Shown in pieces: positions 12,500 to 23,708 of a stretch of DNA of 64,000 bases. The translations under genes and the position numbers were made by a program. Positions within the stretch are counted from its first letter, which is position 1. Every line of letters starts with the position of its first letter. The stretch is from contig VXBP01010342.1 of assembly GCA_013400115.1 (NCBI GenBank), positions 79,232 through 143,231 on the forward strand, written 5' to 3'. Under the pieces are notes generated by a model. It worked only from the letters and a program-made list of their open reading frames with translations, made no database searches and was not told where the DNA came from. This DNA comes from Rhinopomastus cyanomelas. Its lineage: Eukaryota > Chordata > Aves > Bucerotiformes > Rhinopomastidae.

Positions 12500-14419
12500 A
12501 GGATCACCTGTGCTCAAGAGTACTGCACCCCTACAATAAAAGGATGTCTGGCAAAAATGCCTAGTGGCCTCCATCAATGAATTCATGGACCAACTTTGGC
12601 ATAAGAAAGAAGTCTACAGAGAGTGGAAGCAAGGACAGGTGGCCTATGAGGAATATAGAGGAATTCTTTACACAAAGGTAGGGTTAGGGAAAACAAAGCT
12701 CACATAGACTTAAATCCATGCAGGGACATCAAGAACAACAAGGAAAGCTTGTGTAGGTATGCTGTTGACAAAAGAGAAATCAAGGAAACTCTGGGCCCCC
12801 TCCAGAAGGAAACAGATGACCTGGTTAGCCAAGATATGCAGCTTTTTACCTTGGAATCAGCAAGCACTCAAACACACCGCCTGAGATACAGAAGTCAAAA
12901 GCTGGTACTGGCAGAAGAAAGAACCACCCATGGGAGTGGTGGATCAGGTTCACGACCATACAAAGAATCTGAAGATTCACAAGTCTGTGGGACCTGATGA
13001 GGTCTGTCCCTGGGTTCTGGGGGTACTGCTGAATGAAGCTGCCAAGATATTATCCATTGTATCTGAGAAGTCATGGCAGTTTGTTGAAGTTCCTGGCAAC
13101 TGGAAATAGGGAAATATAACCCCCACTTCTAAAAGGGGATAGAAAAGATGACCCAGAGAATTACAGGCCAGTCAGCCTCATCTCTGTGCCTGGCAGGGTC
13201 ACGGAGCTGATTCTCTTAGAGACTACGTCAAGGCACATGGAAAACAAGGAGGTGACTGGTGACAGCCAACACAGCTTCACTACAGGCACGTCTGACACTC
13301 TGGTGGCCTTCTACAACAGAGTTACAGGATTGGTGGATAAGGGTAGAGCAACTGATGTAATCTACCTGGACTTCTGCAAGGCATCTGTCACTATCCCACA
13401 GGACATCCTTGTCTCTAAAACAGAGACACATGGATTTGACAGATGGAGTGCTAGGTGGACAAGGAACTGGCTGGATGTTTGCACTCAAAGAGTTGTGACG
13501 AACTGCTCAATGTCCAAGTGGAGACTGCTTATAAGTGGTGTTCCTCAGGAAATCTGTTTTGGGTCTGTTGCTGTTCAACATCTCTGCCAGTGACATGGAC
13601 AGTGGTATTGTCCATCAGCAAGTCTGCCAATGACACCAAGCTGTGTATGGTTGACAAGCTGGGAGGGAAAGGAGGCTAGTCAGAGAGGCTTTGACAGGCT
13701 TGAGAACTGGGCCCCATGCAAACCACATGACGCCAAACAAGTCCAAGATCAATGTCCTAGAGCATGGTTGAAGCAACCCCAAGCTGGGTGGTGAATTAGC
13801 TGAAAGCAGTCCCGAGGAGAAGGACTTGAGGTTTATAGCCTTCATTGTTCTGTGTGTATTTGTTTGCCCACTAAATTTAGAGAGGGCCAACAGCACCCTG
13901 GGGTGGATCAGAAGGGGGTGGTTAGCAGATTGAGAGAGGTTCTTCTTCCTCTCTCCTCTGCCCTGGTGAGACCACATCTGGGGTATTGTGTCCAGTTCTG
14001 GGTCCCTCAGTTCAAGAAGGACACAAAACTGCTGAAGAGAGTCCAGCGCAGAGTTCGGATAAGAGGAAACTGAGGGGTGACCTCATTAATGTCTATAAAT
14101 ATTTGAAGGGTGGGTGTCAGGAGGATGGAGCTAGGCCCTTCACAATGTCATCTAGTGATAGGACAAGGGGCAATGGTTGTAAGCCGGAACACAGGAGGTT
14201 CTATATAAATATCAGAAGGAACTTTTTCACAGTGAGGGTGACAGAGCACTGCAATAGGCTGCCCAGAGGGGTTGTGGAGTCTCCTTCTCTGGAGACATTT
14301 AAGACCTGCCTGGATGTGTTCCTGTGCGACTTGGTGTAGGTGATCCTGCTGTGTCAGGGGGACTGGACTAGATGATGTTTTGAGGTCCATTTCCAACCCC
14401 TAATGTTCTGTGATTCTGT
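12500..14419 (+). mobile_element. CR1 LINE, ~1.9 kb with broken reverse-transcriptase ORF2
   Basis: This is the longest CR1 copy in the window. Conceptual fragments show the reverse-transcriptase region of CR1 ORF2: GPDE, NYRPVSLISVPGRVTE near 13160-13210, then DVIYLDFCKA near 13355-13385 and LISGVPQ near 13530-13550. The catalytic motif expected as FADDTKL is seen as SANDTKL at about 13623-13645, in a different frame, so the first catalytic Asp has become Asn. Stops and frameshifts break the ORF in several places, so the copy is dead. The 3' end carries the usual 'gactggactagatgatgttt' block and a 'ctgtgattctgta' tail. The 5' boundary near 12500 is approximate. Confidence 0.9.
13186..13593 (+). 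pseudogene. Remnant of CR1 ORF2 reverse transcriptase
   Basis: A 135-codon open stretch encodes part of the palm/fingers region of the CR1 reverse transcriptase: ISRHMEN-like TSRHMENKEVTGDSQHSFT, then DVIYLDFCKA and WRLLISGVPQ. The next part of the domain, including the altered catalytic motif SANDTKL, lies in another frame (about 13600-13679), showing a frameshift. Typical CR1 ORF2 is around 900 or more residues, so this is a small relic of the enzyme that once copied the element by target-primed reverse transcription. Confidence 0.85.
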
Positions 14420-14433
14420 AGATAGGAAGCTTG

Positions 14434-15040
14434 ACATGAACCAGCAATGCGTGAGTGCAGCCCAGGCCAACTGCATATGCTGGGCTGAATCAAAAGAAGC
14501 ATCACCAGTAGGTCAAGGGAGGTTATTCTCCCTCTCTGCTGTGCTCTCATGAGACCTCACTCAGCGTACTCTGTCCATTTCAGGAGCTTCCAACACAAGA
14601 AGGATGTGGAACTGCTTGAGTGAGTCCAGAAGAGCACCAGAGGGCTGGAGCACCTCTCCTATGAGGACAGACTGAGGGAATCAAGGCTATTCAGCCTGGA
14701 GAAAAGAAGGTTCTTGAAGGACCTTTAGGCAGCCTTCCAGCACCTGAAGGGGGCCTACAGGAATGCTGGAGAGGGACTTTTTTTGAAGTGGCAGGACAAG
14801 GGGGAACGGTTTCAAACTGAAAGAAGGTAGACTTTAGCAAGACACTTTAGCAAGATTCCTCACTATGAGGGTGAGGTACTGGAACAGGTTAGTGAAAAAA
14901 AAAATACTGCTTGGAAGTGTTTAAGGCCAGTGTGGATGAGGCTCTGGATGGCATGGTCTGGTGAGAGATGACCCTGCCCATGGCAGGTGGTTTGGATGAT
15001 CTTTAAGGTTACTTCCAACCCAAACCACTCTATGATTCTA
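14434..15040 (+). mobile_element. CR1 LINE 3' fragment, different subfamily
   Basis: It starts a few bases after the tail of the preceding CR1 copy. Landmarks include 'cagtaggtcaagggaggtta', 'tgaggacagactgagggaat', 'cattcagcctggagaaaag'-like text, 'gaagggggcctacagg' and a 3' end 'ggatgatctttaaggttact' with 'ccactctatgattctat'. The wording of its 3' end differs from the copies at 11.6 and 12.5 kb, indicating another CR1 subfamily. Confidence 0.9.
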
Positions 15041-18000
15041 TCCTTACAGCCATTGGTAGGCACATTTCTGTGAAGGAAGACTGGCTTTTGGTTGCCTGCC
15101 AATGGAAACAATGGAAAGGCCTTTCTATTTTTTTCAATGTGAGCAGAGGGCAGCCTGACAAAATGCCCTTTCTGCAAGTTGTGGAACTCTTAAAATATGC
15201 AGAAATTGCTAATCATTCTAAACATGAAAAATAACTCATGGGTTTCTTCTTCTGCCCTCACTCAACTTCAACTGCCCTCTGAATTAATCCCCAAAGACAA
15301 TTATTATTTATATCACAGCAACACCTAGAGGTTTCTACTGAAATCAGAGCTCTACTGCACAAAGTACCGTACACACCCACAGAAAGGCTCAGTCCTGCTT
15401 TATACTCTGCTAATTGTTGGGCATAAGGAAGATGACCAGAGAAAGAAGTAGGAGCCAAGGCAAGAGGATGCACTCATGCTCACACAGGTCATAATGCTGC
15501 GACACGTCTTTCGCACCTACATGTGCACCGAGTCTTTTCACCATACTGCTCTTAGAGGTAATAGACAAAACTAGATAGACATCATCACTGGACTGAAGCA
15601 AGAAGCCAGGCTGCAGGAAACAGTGCTGGACCAGTCACCAGAGTCATCAGTGGAAGTACCTGTTAGGGCAGATACACTGAATATCCAAGGCTATCACACC
15701 TCAGCAGGATTTCTGAGTCCAGAGGAACAGTATCAAAGGAGCATGAGGAAGGACAATCGTTGGCTTACCAAACATTTCAGCAGCTCTTCTGCTGTTCAGT
15801 CCTGCAGTTTTTGTGTTGGAACTGACCAATGGACAAATCTCTGGGCTTGCCTTCTCCCATACCACTTAGGGTTAAAAAGGGTTGCAAAACGTAACAAGGC
15901 TTGGAAATCACCTAACAGCATTCATTTGTTGTTGGCTCCAGCTTTTATTAGTGGAAAGATCTTCAAATTTAAGGCTAAATCACTGTTTGGAGAGAGCAGG
16001 TGCAGACAAAAGACAAGGGGTACCACATCCGACCTGCAAGTTGGATGTGTAACAATAATGATTTGGAAATACTGCAAAGAACAAACTGATCCTGGTGGTA
16101 GTGTCAATAGCCTCCCCTGTGAGCACTAATTATATTATTACAAAAACAGACTAACACAAAACTAAAGCACAGAAATGTACATTTAAGACTGGCCAGATGC
16201 CAGTGTGCTCAAGGCACACTCTTCATACCAGCTGAATTATGATACTGTGTTTTTCGTTTTGGTGGAGTGGCTCAGGAGCACTAATTATCAACACGCATCC
16301 TGCTGTGGTCCATGACATAAAAGTACAGGCGGCCAACAAACCACCCACCCCCGAAGAGCTCATGTTGCCTGAGAGATCTCAAATGGTACAGACAGCTGAA
16401 GATGGTGTAGCCCAGTAAGATGGGTATTTGTCTCTAGGGACCCATGGTCTAGTCACTGCCAAGGCAGAGTATTTTGAAAGAGTTTTGAGAGAGAACAGTG
16501 TGTCTTTACGGATGTTTTAGTGAGACTGTAATTATGGAGGAATACAGATTTTTTGTTATTTGCCCCTGCAATCTTACTTCATACCCACCAGGTGAAATGT
16601 TCCAAAACAAATACATTGCAGTCTATCACAAAGAAACAGGTCATCCAGACAAGCACCAATAGTTGCTTCGGAGCGAATAAGAACATCACAAAAAATACAT
16701 CACACCGTCGCTTCATGCTTCAGGTTTAAATAACGGCACCTTCCATTTCCTGGCTTGCCAATAGCGTGTGCTAGCAATATCTTAGTAAGTCACAACAGGG
16801 AAGAAGGGGAGAACCCCCACTTTATTTTTGGCACATAAGATTACTTTGAGGACCATGTTCGTGCATGTGAGGGCAGTCGGGGGACATGGGGCTAGAGCCA
16901 CATGGAAGAGATTTGTATGCAATGGGAATAAATCTGTGAAAATGTGTAAGTGGAGCTGCAGAAGGAAATCTGCAGCCGCCGGAGCCAGGCGGTTGAATGG
17001 CAGAGAGGATGGAGGCTATTTGAATACTGATGTGGCCCCTCACTTTCTTCCATTTCCATTAATGACATGCTCATCAAGGGCAAACAATGGGACCGGCTGC
17101 CTGCGCCTGTCACACTGTGTGGGTGCTGGGAATGCCAGGCTGTCATCCTGGGGCTGCATTTAGAGACCTGCACGCTAATAAGAAGTGCTCTGTGCCGTCA
17201 ATGCAGACAGGTGCTTCCGAGGCTGGGACATGCTCCATTCCCTTCCCCTGAAACCTTCCTCTCCCGGCCCCCTGACAGACACCATGAAATGCACAAATTA
17301 ACAGCCCCATCATGTTGGGCTGCTGCTGCCTGCGGTGAAAGCAGAAAATCAAGTTGTCACCCAGGGTGCAGTGATAAAGCCACAGCCTCATTTCTCTGTT
17401 GGTGCCCTATAATAGCAAATGCCAGACAGCTGAATGGATTGGGAGGTTTTAGATTAGGGTCCTGATGCACTTTGGCCACTGAATTAGCAGTTGCTGTTCT
17501 CATGCAGATTATTTGTGTGCAAAGCAAACATCTGGAGAAAGCAAAGCCTCCAGGGTCAGATATTCAATGCTTCTTTCCTCTAATGAAGCAGAAATAACAG
17601 AAATTAAACAGTGCCTTTAAAAAAAGGAATTCCATTCATCAACAAAGAAGCAAAAGCCCTCACGGATTTGCCTTTAGAGACCTTCCCAGAAAATACACAA
17701 GACTGTGTTTGCAAGCATTTGTCCATGGCCAAAGTGAGTAAGACTTTCAGTCCAAGACAAGTTCATAATTTTATAACAAAGGTGGTGGAAGTCACCGGAA
17801 ATCTTCTTGGGAAGGCAACAGATAGAGTGAACTCTCTAGAAGCATTTTATTTCCACAGTGTGGCATTCTTCTTTGTCAGCAGGCTCTTCCTATGGTCACT
17901 CAAACCTATAAAAGTTTAGGCTCTTCCACATGTGAGTAGCTCAGCTACAAGTGAGAACCGATGTCCAGTGCTCAGAATTAAAAGTGGGGTCAAAGCCACC

Positions 18001-20603
18001 CTGAAACTCTGACTCCTCACAAAGGCTGAAACTTTGGCTTCTGAATGGAAGATAAAGCCAAAATGGAACCGAAGACACTCACCAACAAGGAAGGTGATGG
18101 CGGTAGAGACTGACTGTACAGACATTTGCCCCACTATAGGTGCTGCACCAGCAATCCTGACTGGAGGGGTCTAAGCCCTTCAGACTCCAAGGAGTTTAAT
18201 GACATAACGACCTGAGAACTTCAACATCAAACAGGAAGAGCAACTAACAAAACTTACAACTTAAAACCCCCCTCCTGTCATTTTTATAGTAATAATAAAA
18301 CACTTTATTGAATTTATGAGCTACATAATGACTATGAAGAATGTAACTTGAATTAGAACCAACTCAGAAGTATAATATCAACTATAAACCCTTTTCTATT
18401 ACCCCATCCCTTTATCATCATCCTATCTGCCTCTTTTAAAACCAAGGAATATTGCATTCTTCAAAATTTAGTCTGAGATCCATCTCCTAGCATCTCAACA
18501 AATCAGGCAAGCCCCAAGCATCTGTAATGGACACAAAGCCAAAAAAAAAAAATACCAAGGCATGGCCCAAGAACAGATTTTATAGCTAGAGTTCAGAAAC
18601 TGGAAAAAACAAAAAGCAAACGTTTCTGTGAAGGTTGTGCCTGGAAAGACACAGGAAAATCTGGAGGGCTTTGGTTGTGAAGTCATGTAGCAAGGTAGAG
18701 CATGGTATTATTAGTTGGGTCACATCCCCAAAAGCAAGTCATCAGTGTAGACCTCCAAAACAAAAGCATGGCCCCATGATGTACCCCTGGGCAAGTGGAA
18801 AGTCCATTTAGGATCGGATGCATTAAGAGGACTTTGAACCACCCTCTCCAGAGTCCTTTCAGTCCCAGGATTTTGACACGAGCAGTAAAATCTGTGCAAA
18901 GCCAGAGAATGCATTGAGAGGCTGTTTATATCCAGATCCATTATTTTTGCAGAGGAGTTTGTAAATGAATAATTGCAAGGGAGGGAAATGTACATAACAC
19001 GGCTAAAGCAGCATGGTTTACAGTGTTTTCTGATTCCATTTTACTCCTTTATTCTCTCCAGTCCCCAAGGATTTTTCTGAAGGGGCAATAAAATAAAATG
19101 GGTGAAACAAAGCCATAAGCCAGTTAAGTCTGAAAGACATGTCATCTCATCTAAAAAGAAGAAACGGACCATTTCCATGCCTAGGGCTGACAGCAACGCC
19201 TGAGCTAGCAATAGTGCTATTCCATTTGATTTATAGAATAATGGGGTGACAAATGATGACAAAAATAAACTTTTACTGCAGTGAACTGCTCCTTTATTTA
19301 TGAAATTTGGCCAAGTAGTGAAATCTTTTATCTGCAAGTTGTAACATGGAGTGGAAACGAGCGATTATGGTGTGGTAATAGTAATCCAGTGATGGAGGCC
19401 GAGTCAGTTGGAAATGGATTGAGGTAAAATAACTACTGCACCATGATAAATGTGAACAGCGCTTTGCTGACAGATGATCTAACAGGTGTTCATAACAACT
19501 ATATAAGAGGATTTATTTATGACTAGCCACAGCCGCAGCACTGTAAATCAACTCCAGCAGCTGCACACCGCTGAAACCAAGTCCCTGATGGAGGAACAGT
19601 GCAAGAACCCGAAAGAACACAATTCACTCCAGAATCTTAATCATCAAATAACATGTTTTTTTAAGCAATTACACCACACTGCAGATATCAGAATGTCTTT
19701 CCATTACACGAAGCTGAGACACCAACTAACTTTCCCCAAACCCAGGCTCTGGCAGAGGCCCACAGACCTGGATGAAACAGAACAATTTATTTTGGACCTG
19801 GTATCAAAGAAGTGCCCTTTATTGTTTTCTGATTAACTACTTTGGTGCTGTTCTGGTGTGGTGCTGATGATAAGGGCAAAAGAAACAGCTCCTCTCTCTG
19901 CCTCACCAGGGTGTATTCCCTCTTACCTGTGCTGAATCCAAACATCTGTGCTCCAAACCCCACGAGTGAAACGATCTAACCATCAAAATTCAAATCCCAT
20001 CCTAACAACACAGCCTCACAGAAAAGGTTATGAGGTCTTTAAACAAAAATAATCCTGTTGGTTTGCTTCAGAGCATTGATCTGAGAACAACTGAAGAAAG
20101 ACAGCTGAGGGAGGAATCAAAGGTATCAAGTGGGATGGATACCTGCTTTTTGCCAGAATTGGAAAGAACAGTTTAAAAACATAACTAAATTGGGAATTCT
20201 TTCATTTCCCTCTCCTTTCATCACAACTGATGTTTTAGAGCCACACAGAATATAATTTGATTTTGAAACGGGATTCAGCAGGTGCTGGTACCTTGTTCTT
20301 GGCTGGCACACATGCAGAGTGCAACAAATAGATCCTCAAACATCTACACAAGATCAGGGCAAACCAAAACGGAAATTACATGAAATAATAAATGCTGTGG
20401 GGTCAAACTGTTCCGTGTGTGAAGTACTGCCTGCAAAGTGAGGGAAGTGCTCCTCACACCAAGGTGTACAAGGTACAAGCCTCCAGCCGCTGTTTAAGAA
20501 AAGATGAGAAGACCTGCAGCGCCTATGGCACTCCTTGTGAAGCTGCAGCCCGGGGAACATGCTCACATGTGTCTGATCAGGGTCACCAGGAGAGGAAGCT
20601 CTC
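15041..20603. other. Intergenic, unique sequence with possible conserved non-coding blocks
   Basis: No supportable gene was seen. An open frame of 168 codons at 15623-16129 has no recognisable domain and no splice or start context to support it. The stretches 16.82-17.60 kb and 19.02-19.50 kb are complex, repeat-free and less AT-rich than the surroundings. They look like candidates for conserved non-coding elements, but I have no alignment to prove this. Confidence 0.5.
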
Positions 20604-20711
20604 ACGACGTGGCACTTAGTGCCATGGTCTAGCCTTGAGCTCTGTGGTAGCAGGTTGGACTTGATGATCTATGAGGTCTCTTCCGACCTTGGTAATACTG
20701 TGATACTGTGA
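20604..20711 (+). mobile_element. CR1 LINE 3' tail fragment
   Basis: Short CR1 3' end with 'gtggcacttagtgccatggt', 'caggttggacttgatgatct' and a 'tactgtgatactgtgac' tail in place of the usual gattctatg unit. This wording marks a different CR1 subfamily from most copies here. Confidence 0.85.
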
Positions 20712-23201
20712 CAGGAAGACCTCACATCCAGAAAAGCCGCCTGGAAATACCTGTAGATTGCTCCAATTTGGGGTGCTCCTATGAGCCTGAGCTGATGAGT
20801 GCCAAGACAAGTCTGAAGCTCTGCAGGGTGGCTGGAAGCTTCCTTCCTTTTAATGGCTATACCCCTCATCTATCTGCCCTTTGCCACAGCCAGTGGCTGA
20901 ACTGCTGCCAGGCATGGCTGATGCAAGATTTCAACACCTTTGAACTGCCTGTCTAGAGTCCACCAGCATTTTTACTGGGTGGGAGGCTGAGAAGGACCTA
21001 GGCATTCCAAGAGCACATGGTTTTGAAGGAGCAGGGAGACTTGTCAGCTTAGTCCAAATCCTTCCCACCAAGGGGAAAATCTGGGTCTGCGGTGAGGCAG
21101 AGGAAGGAAGTGGAGGAAGTCAGATGGAGAGTAAATTAAGGGAACAGGCCAAACCTTCACATGCTTGTTTCAGGCACACACTGAAAGTCAGATGAGGGCT
21201 TGTGAAGATTCAACTTATTTGTACATTCCTCACCAGAAACGTTGGTAGGGTTGCTCCCTGGTACATGGAAATAAGTGAATTCTAGAATGCAGTTTAGACT
21301 AATAATCTACTTCATATCTTATACAGCTTCTGACATGCCTCCGTAAATGATAAGAAGTATGGAAGACAGTGAATAAAAATGATACAAAGCAAACCCAAGA
21401 AACTGCTGTTATCTACTAACTTCCTGAACGATGACTGTGCAACTTGCACTATTAATGCAAGACATGTACATCTACTTAACTTTGAGGAAGGCAGCATGAA
21501 TTTTCAAACCACACCACCAACCCAGATACCTGTATCAAGAGATACTGAACCACTAGATCAAGTCACAAAGTGTTGAAAAATGTAAATGAATACAGGAAAC
21601 TCCCCCAATACCCTTATTATTCACATTTCTATGCTTCAGTATCAAGTATATCAAGTATGCTAGGAACGCAGAAATCACTCATTAAGGTATGTGACTTGTA
21701 CAGCATTAATATGCTTTTCTTTGGTTTATATAGTGGTACAAAGAACAATTCTTGCTTGTTTTACCCTTTACAAACACAGGTGAAGGTTTTGCAGTTCAGT
21801 TTTTTAATCACGAAGGAAAAGGTTATCCACCTTTTCCTCATCACCTTCTCACTGATCCTTATCATCATCTAGTCCAATCTAAGTTTTCTCTGAGATGATG
21901 TTATTTTCTATAAGGAATTCTTTTTTCATCTATCTGAGTAACTTCTCAATCACACTTGAAACCTATTAAGTCAAGAAAAAACTTACTCCAGGATTAGGAC
22001 TTCATAAAATAATGTAAATGTTAACAAAGAACACACACTTTTCTCTTGAGGGTATACAATTTCTGTTTCTTTGTCTGAGAGATACATTAGTATATAGATA
22101 TTTTGGGTGCTAGCCACACTTAGAACTGTGTTTCTCTCAGAAGCGCAATACATAAAAAGCCCTCTTTAGAATTTGCCACAAGTTAGAGCTACCTTTCAGC
22201 TCTACCAAATACCAGCAGAAGATGCAACATTTCTAATGAAGCAACGTTTCCCACCATCCAGAAAGTCAAACCAAAGCAGCACCACTTAGCATCAAAGGAC
22301 CATGCAGATAGAACAAGGGTACAGTTGTCAAATAACTTCTTTGTATCAGGAAAACATCTGTAGGGAAGCTGAGACTTACTAGGAAAAGCCATGTTGGAAG
22401 TGAGGAAAACTGATATGAAATGACAAAGTTCAGCATTTTCAGTCCTGCCATTTATCCAGAATGTGAAAGGAATGTCAAAATTAGTGACACATGCCACAGG
22501 CAGGAAAAGCAGGAGCACAAAAGTAGCGCTGCTGTTGGTCTTCTGAGCTTTAGTTCAGTGGATGTGGCTATGAAGCTCTCTTTGCCTCAAGGCCTCATTT
22601 ATTCACAGGCAGGAGACTTAGTTCACAAAATAAACTTGAAGCAAAGATCTGAATAATCTATTAAGCTAGATGACAGTATTTGCCACAATAGTCTAATAAT
22701 TAGTATTTAATATAATATTAATTTCTAACAAGTCAGTGCTTTTTGAACAGGCCAATTTGAAAACAGTCAGTTACTGGCCTTGTTGATCAACAAAAATGTA
22801 TCAGTGTACCAGAAAATCTGAGTAGGAGCACACTACTAGGCACTTGCATGAGAACAGTTTGCTGATGCACATGTAGGGTCCAATCCTGTTGGAATGTAAT
22901 TAACCAGATTATATACAATACTGACAAAAATCTTTATCAGTTCTCTATGAAAATAAGAAAGAGGAAGCCTCATAGCACTATTTTATTTGCATCAAAAAAG
23001 CAATATTTGAGAAAAGGGCAGTGTGTGGGAACAATGCTCTTAATGGATGAGTTCAGGTTTACAAGCATTTCCAGAAAGCAAACAACATTTTGCTGTAGCT
23101 TAAGCAACAAAAACTCTCTGAACCATGTAGTTGTTGTGTATTTTGCTGGAACCCATCTGCCATTTTAACTCAGTTTTCAGGCAGTGTGATTTCCCTTGAA
23201 C
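20712..23201. other. Intergenic / downstream of AP3B1, no gene seen
   Basis: AT-rich unique sequence between the last intergenic CR1 fragment and the predicted AP3B1 poly(A) site. No repeat or coding region was recognised. Confidence 0.5.
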
Positions 23202-23207
23202 TTTATT
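23202..23207 (-). terminator. AP3B1: Candidate poly(A) signal AATAAA for AP3B1
   Basis: This is a minus-strand AATAAA hexamer, the first after the TAA at 23555. Such hexamers are frequent by chance in AT-rich DNA, so its position is the only real support. Confidence 0.4.
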
Positions 23208-23554
23208 ATCTAGTATTTGTCCACTACAGTGGGGAAAACTAATGGGGAAGAAAGGTAGTGGGGGAAGGGAGCACAGACGGAAGGACTACGGTAGAACAAA
23301 TGGGAAATACATTTAAAAGCAAGGAAAACTGACAGTAAAATATATGTTCTTTGGTTAGCAAGCAGAAAAAAAGGAAAGGACTGGCATACATGATAGATAC
23401 ACACTAGCATTCTAAAGCAGAAGACAAGAATGTCAAGAGTGTATTCTTCCCCCACTGCCAGATGGAAGGGCTATTATTATAAATGAAAGGCAGCAGTAGT
23501 GGATGCCAAGCACTTTTGTTGTGTGCCAGATTCTGAAGTCCAGATGTAAGCAGG
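23202..23554 (-). other. AP3B1: Probable AP3B1 3' UTR
   Basis: This is the sequence immediately downstream of the AP3B1 stop on the minus strand. The first canonical AATAAA hexamer I see lies at 23202-23207 (tttatt on the plus strand), about 350 nt after the stop, so a short 3' UTR would end just below 23200. Further AATAAA matches lie near 22980 and 22600 and could give longer isoforms. The end is predicted from the hexamer alone. Confidence 0.45.
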
Positions 23555-23708
23555 TTACCCCTGGGACAGGACAGGCTTCAGCTCCCGCAGCAGAACCGAA
23601 CCAATCACGGTTTTCTCAGTGTTTATGATGAGCTGTGCTGTAGAGCTCTCCTTCAGCTCCATGGTGACTAGCATCAGTGACCCACTGTGCACAGTTTTAG
23701 CTGCAAAC
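23555..23708 (-). CDS. AP3B1: AP3B1 last coding exon (C-terminal end of AP-3 beta subunit)
   Basis: This exon encodes the final 50 residues and stop of the beta-3A subunit of AP-3, the heterotetrameric adaptor that sorts cargo from endosomes to lysosomes and lysosome-related organelles. Read on the minus strand it starts by completing a split Arg codon and continues FAAKTVHSGSLMLV, ending in RELKPVLSQG and a TAA at 23555-23557. As I remember the human protein, the match is near identical over this stretch. The acceptor is strong: a pyrimidine-rich tract ending ccaccacag at 23709-23710. The 154-nt length (1 + 51 codons) fits the AG| phase left by the upstream exon at 35934. The segment forms part of the C-terminal ear domain. 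The paralogue AP3B2 is the alternative, but the wording of this tail favours AP3B1. Confidence 0.95.

Noticed and set aside
15623..16129. 168-codon open frame on the plus strand, the longest in the window
   Set aside because: No recognisable domain, no splice or promoter context, composition like the surrounding intergenic DNA, and a minus-strand frame overlaps it.
23555..23708. Assignment to AP3B2 instead of AP3B1
   Set aside because: The ear sequence across all five exons fits the AP3B1 sequence I remember, including the C-terminal LKPVLSQG. A formal alignment would settle it.
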